A DNA stretch of 6,736 bases from Planctomycetaceae bacterium (GTDB lineage: Bacteria > Planctomycetota > Planctomycetia > Pirellulales > Thermoguttaceae): NCBI GenBank assembly GCA_031266315.1, contig JAISBG010000016.1, positions 1-6,736 on the forward strand, in the 5' to 3' direction. Numbering within the stretch: the stretch's first letter is position 1; each line of letters opens with the position of its first letter. The notes below the pieces were generated by a model. It ran no database searches. It was not told the origin of the DNA and was given only the letters and a program-made list of their open reading frames with translations. A program made the translations under genes and the position numbers. This document shows positions 4,701 through 6,736 of the stretch, piece by piece.

Positions 4701-6736
4701 TTTAATTGTTCCATTATTCCAGTTATAACCTAATTCACCGCTAACACTTAATAGTGATCCGGCGAGGGATAATTTTCCGTTCAATTTTGCGTAATCTTTA
4801 CCGGCAGTGATACCTCCTTCAAATGCAAGGGGCGTACCTTCAAAATCAAAGAGTTTGTTCTTAATCTTAATTGTCGGTCCGACGGAAAAACCGATTGTAC
4901 CGCCGATACGAAAATCACCTGTTTCGATATTATCGACTGTAACACCAATCTTTTGCAAATAAATCGGAACATTTCTTACCTTGACCAAAAGTTGATTCAT
5001 GTCGGTTGCGGAAGCGGATAATTTATTGATCCGATTATTCACAAATTCGATTCCCACTTCAAGCGAAGGCGCGTCAAGAATTCCGCTTTTCGGGAATTGA
5101 ATTTTTGTTTTGGCGTTAATTGTTTTCGCAACAGTATCATAATTAATTGTTGTTCCTTTTAATCCCCAACCGTTTGGGAATTCAATATCGGGAATGGTGA
5201 ACGTGCCTTTTTCGTTCAGTAAATTCGTGAGATTCACGATATTTTTTATTGTATTTCCGCTATTTTGACGTGCTTCTTCCGCTGTTTTTCGGAAAAATAA
5301 TTGCGGGGCGGGAGTAACACTTGCAGTTGCCAAAAGACCGGCATAGTAAGCGTCTTCGTAATGAAACCAATCATCATTCAGATCATTTGTACCAATTATT
5401 CCGACGGAATAATTATTGTAATTTTCGAGTTCGGAAAAGAGAGCGGTGTGTTTCATGGACGGATTAAAATGATCAATTTTATGAATATAAGCCGTTCCAT
5501 TAATAAACGCTTCACCGAACATGCTCACCACATCACCGCTGGTAATGTGGTGAACAACCTGACAATTTCCGGCACGATTATTAAATAGTCCGGCGGCTTC
5601 TTTGGAAATTCCTGTTGCATTATAAGTTAAAACACTGTCAAGTGTTCCGCCTTGTGAAACAAAATCAGCGGCAAACCATTGAGCAAGAGTACCGCCGAGC
5701 GAATGACCTGTTACGGTAAATGTTCCGTTGGCGGCGGCGTTGTTCGCCCACTGTAAAATTTGTTGCCGTGTTGTTACATTATAATATTGATTGTACCCGA
5801 CACCGTTTGGGTTGAGGTCGGATAAAACATCGAACGTGTCGCTTGTCCCGCGAAAAACAAGAACCGACCTTTGTGTTCCATTAACTGTTCGTGTCAGACC
5901 GGCGGCATAAAGACCCAAACTGTTCGTAAATATTTGTGAAACAGTATATTGCCCGATTTTTTCGCCGACAGAATGGTTACCGTAAATCAGTTGTTTGGCA
6001 ATGACTTCAAGTGAAACATTATTTTCTACGTCTGTTATTACTTCGGCAACGCTGGTACGGAGTTTCAAACCGACAAATGCCGTATTCCTCATTTCACAAT
6101 AAATCCTTTCTCCGTTCAGAGACTCATCAAATGTAAACTTGCCGTTAATCTCTATAATCATATTCGAACTTACAATGTTTCCATTTTCGTAATACCAAAT
6201 ATAAGTTGTTCTTCCGCCGCCGGCATTGTACTGCGATTGTAAACCGTTAAAAATCGTTTGGGAGGAAATGAAACCGTCTTCGCCAATCGGAATGTCCTTC
6301 TGCGGATCAAAATAATAATATTCGATGCTGAGATGTGGTAGTGTGGCAAAAGTCAATTGATTATTGTAGCAATATAGTGTCTTCAGATTTGTACAGCCGG
6401 AAACATTCAGCGAAGTCAATTGATTATTGTAGCAATATAAAAGTTGCAGATTCTTGAGACCGGAGAGATTTAGCGATGTAAGTTGATTATCGGTACAAGT
6501 TAGAACGATCAGGCTCGTACAGCCGGAAACATCCAACGTGGTTAATTTATTATTGGAACAAATTAAGCTTGCCAGATTCGTGCAACCGGAAATATTCAGC
6601 GAGGTTAATTGATTATCGTAACAACTCAAGGATGCCAGATTCGTGCAACCGGAAACATTCAGCGAGGTTAATTGATTATCGTGACAATGCAAGAGTTCCA
6701 GATTCGTGCAACCGGAAACATTCAGCGAGGTCAATT
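1755..6736 (-). CDS. Giant modular exported protein with LRRs, class 3 lipase, beta-helix and FN3 domains (5' partial)
   Basis: The TAA stop is at 1757-1755; the gene runs off the right edge. The apparent first codon (6734-6732) is TTG, the Leu that opens each repeat unit, so the true start and any signal peptide lie outside. Numbering from that Leu, 1659 residues: 1-126 six leucine-rich repeats; about 138-232 a beta-rich module; about 236-460 a class 3 lipase-like alpha/beta hydrolase, with FRGT at 294-297 (oxyanion region), GHSLGG at 343-348 giving nucleophile Ser345, a likely acid Asp401 in SGDVV, and a likely His418 (alternatives His422, His429); about 511-793 an unrecognised beta-repetitive region; about 810-1000 beta-sandwich-like segments; about 1050-1300 a parallel beta-helix; 1300-1354 a segment resembling choice-of-anchor Q (SQAINKGNN, then VDIGAYEY); three fibronectin III-like domains near 1361-1445, 1453-1540 and 1543-1625; and a tail of about 28 residues. 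The catalytic set suggests hydrolysis of a lipid or ester; substrate and attachment target are unknown. The rest implies secretion and binding to a surface or polymer. No frameshift or internal stop is seen over about 5 kb. Confidence 0.9.
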   Translation of the reverse strand, partial: LTSLNVSGCTNLELLHCHDNQLTSLNVSGCTNLASLSCYDNQLTSLNISGCTNLASLICSNNKLTTLDVSGCTSLIVLTCTDNQLTSLNLSGLKNLQLLYCYNNQLTSLNVSGCTNLKTLYCYNNQLTFATLPHLSIEYYYFDPQKDIPIGEDGFISSQTIFNGLQSQYNAGGGRTTYIWYYENGNIVSSNMIIEINGKFTFDESLNGERIYCEMRNTAFVGLKLRTSVAEVITDVENNVSLEVIAKQLIYGNHSVGEKIGQYTVSQIFTNSLGLYAAGLTRTVNGTQRSVLVFRGTSDTFDVLSDLNPNGVGYNQYYNVTTRQQILQWANNAAANGTFTVTGHSLGGTLAQWFAADFVSQGGTLDSVLTYNATGISKEAAGLFNNRAGNCQVVHHITSGDVVSMFGEAFINGTAYIHKIDHFNPSMKHTALFSELENYNNYSVGIIGTNDLNDDWFHYEDAYYAGLLATASVTPAPQLFFRKTAEEARQNSGNTIKNIVNLTNLLNEKGTFTIPDIEFPNGWGLKGTTINYDTVAKTINAKTKIQFPKSGILDAPSLEVGIEFVNNRINKLSASATDMNQLLVKVRNVPIYLQKIGVTVDNIETGDFRIGGTIGFSVGPTIKIKNKLFDFEGTPLAFEGGITAGKDYAKLNGKLSLAGSLLSVSGELGYNWNNGTIKNQEGKVNLNVLNGLIEAEGKIAYRYGEEVPTLYASASGAINIPKQAVFGTWGGMNLAKGSMEMFYTENNNNSDDYVAVKTNILGKKLEFKIYSGNDPVSDFVVNGIRKINLDLFKGAATQKSLSTQSFVTAKAESAEDYLLMLNWDNAAPGATGTITLSNGTKLTEAQMLASGKFEFVTELCSETTRTYLVNSYSVSEIAAWKYEIDGVTGTITPSLYSFVEPMEVVTKSITSGNNDQQFIFDVDIPNGTPDTKLTFFLDQNNGDFNGEPVYSTTLGELKNNGWTPENIPAGTYYVYVRAEGGDYVSETVYFKNPITITGLPGTVSDFDLIRSQYADLNLSANKNDYNIIEIAASQLSDENIRKAIAQAAATTANDLIILHTTETQNKITLSGTELTIDINAVTYGSITIVSLGTNTLTVDANQLSRVFNIKTNTDVGLAGLIITNGKATGDSTNSYGAGINNWGTSIVTNCILSGNTASYDGGGIMNGYGKLTVINSTVSGNTASSYGGGIFNIGANSILTVTNSRVSENIAYSGGGIYNESSGKLNVTNCTIAANTASYHGGGIFNTKSGTTTLYNTIIAQNSSEDIYQNLATTQGSNNLTGFTNWNGVIGTNYQYDSSLPLFIDAKNGDYRLANNSQAINKGNNSYISGIAKDLAGNNRINNCYVDIGAYEYYPNQITLQPPANLRYVAVAQTTIFLDWNNVNGATGYILQRKNSSGIFETIYAGTESRFVDSQLTANTQYEYRVTATGNEGNSGYTALTAKTAAKTDNNGKVIVDTPMFVMEPVYNNIGNSVTLEWTNLGNEYTYVLYKAGRVVVNFGNDNSYIDTNPSASGVEGYALMAYHKATQQLSSVTMSVVHTTAKPVEITGYEVSSDGKIKLLWEAEPGVSYNIFRAGKNISGNLTFNNDNIGSWTDNNPLVNNDYMLVAVYQDGQTYRATFSNIYNLKKPLQSQSANAALNAFWSNYDLDLIDDVLAATI
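2937..3332 (-). repeat. Five beta-helix coil repeats (GGGI type)
   Basis: Residues 1135-1266 form five units of 26-27 residues, each beginning G(A/G)GI and running through N..G...V.N....GNTAS. Units start with YGAGINN, GGGIMN, GGGIFN, GGGIYN and GGGIFN. The DNA copies recur about every 75-81 bases. The pattern matches right-handed parallel beta-helix proteins of the polymorphic outer membrane protein/pectate-lyase-like type, where it builds a stalk or a carbohydrate-binding surface. It is followed by the choice-of-anchor Q-like segment ending at residue 1354. Confidence 0.85.
5355..6029 (-). other. Class 3 lipase-type catalytic domain inside the giant protein
   Basis: Residues about 236-460 of the partial protein. 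Order seen: VIAKQLIYG helix, LVFRGTSD strand and oxyanion loop, the SDLNP segment, a helix ending in the strand FTVTGHSLGGTLAQWFA with nucleophile Ser345 (codon at 5702-5700), then LTYNATG, VVHHITSGDVVSMFG with Asp401, and AYIHKIDHF with His418. The Ser-to-Asp spacing of 56 residues fits the lipase class 3 (fungal lipase-like, Pfam lipase_3) arrangement. His418 follows Asp401 by 17 residues in a Y-x-H context, as in many short bacterial members; this assignment is inferred. Confidence 0.8.
6357..6734 (-). repeat. Six tandem 63-bp leucine-rich repeat units
   Basis: Each unit encodes 21 residues of the pattern LTSLNVSGCTNLxxLxCxxNQ. Units 1, 2, 3 and 6 are the most alike; unit 4 (LTTLDVSGCTSL) and unit 5 (LTSLNLSGLKNL, which lacks the first Cys) diverge most. 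At DNA level the copies at 6571-6633 and 6634-6696 differ at six positions by hand count, indicating recent duplication or gene conversion. The array continues off the right edge, so copy number is a minimum. It is not the 23-residue BspA-type repeat. LRR solenoids usually bind proteins or glycans. Confidence 0.92.

Noticed and set aside
5301..5588. Plus-strand open frame of 95 codons opposite the lipase domain
   Set aside because: The minus frame here encodes conserved lipase residues, so the antisense frame is incidental.
6357..6734. 63-bp tandem repeats as a CRISPR or non-coding satellite
   Set aside because: The period is a multiple of three and every copy translates to a leucine-rich repeat in the same open frame.
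6732..6734. TTG as the true start of the giant gene
   Set aside because: This Leu is the first residue of a repeat unit and the repeat DNA continues to the window edge, so the start is upstream.

Overview
The window holds two convergent protein-coding regions separated by a short hairpin-rich gap, plus a left edge with the remains of something broken. DNA is AT-rich. The lineage is inferred, not proven: the C-terminal half of the CPBP protease (a DPVPLF...YYRTGRLFPC...LHAFLNG pattern), an exported mosaic protein with a choice-of-anchor Q type segment, and weak or absent Shine-Dalgarno signals together suggest a Planctomycetota-like bacterium. No rRNA, tRNA, CRISPR array or recognisable insertion sequence was seen.

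Layout. Positions 1-370 carry short coding-like stretches on both strands that I cannot name; the best single reading is a plus-strand gene end with its reading frame broken. Positions 371-568 contain a 40-codon small ORF with the best ribosome-binding site in the window and, inside it, a sigma70-like promoter match. Positions 569-1519 encode a CPBP (CAAX-like) intramembrane metalloprotease with all three active-site motifs. Positions 1520-1754 are non-coding and hold two strong hairpins, one behind each convergent gene. Positions 1755 to the right edge are the 3' part (1659 codons) of a very large minus-strand gene whose start lies beyond the window.

The giant protein reads, N to C: six 21-residue leucine-rich repeats, a short beta-rich module, a complete class 3 lipase-type alpha/beta hydrolase domain (GHSLGG), a long unrecognised beta-repetitive region, beta-sandwich-like segments, a parallel beta-helix of GGGI-type coils ending in a choice-of-anchor Q-like segment, three fibronectin III-like domains and a short acidic/aromatic tail. 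It looks like a secreted or surface-displayed enzyme with many adhesion or spacer modules. Nothing links it functionally to the protease; they converge and are not an operon. The most unusual items are the lipase embedded inside a repeat-rich adhesin-like protein, the beta-rich region after the lipase, the small basic peptide ORF just before a membrane protease, and the long wobble-paired hairpin at the end of the giant gene. I see no convincing complete new multi-gene system here.
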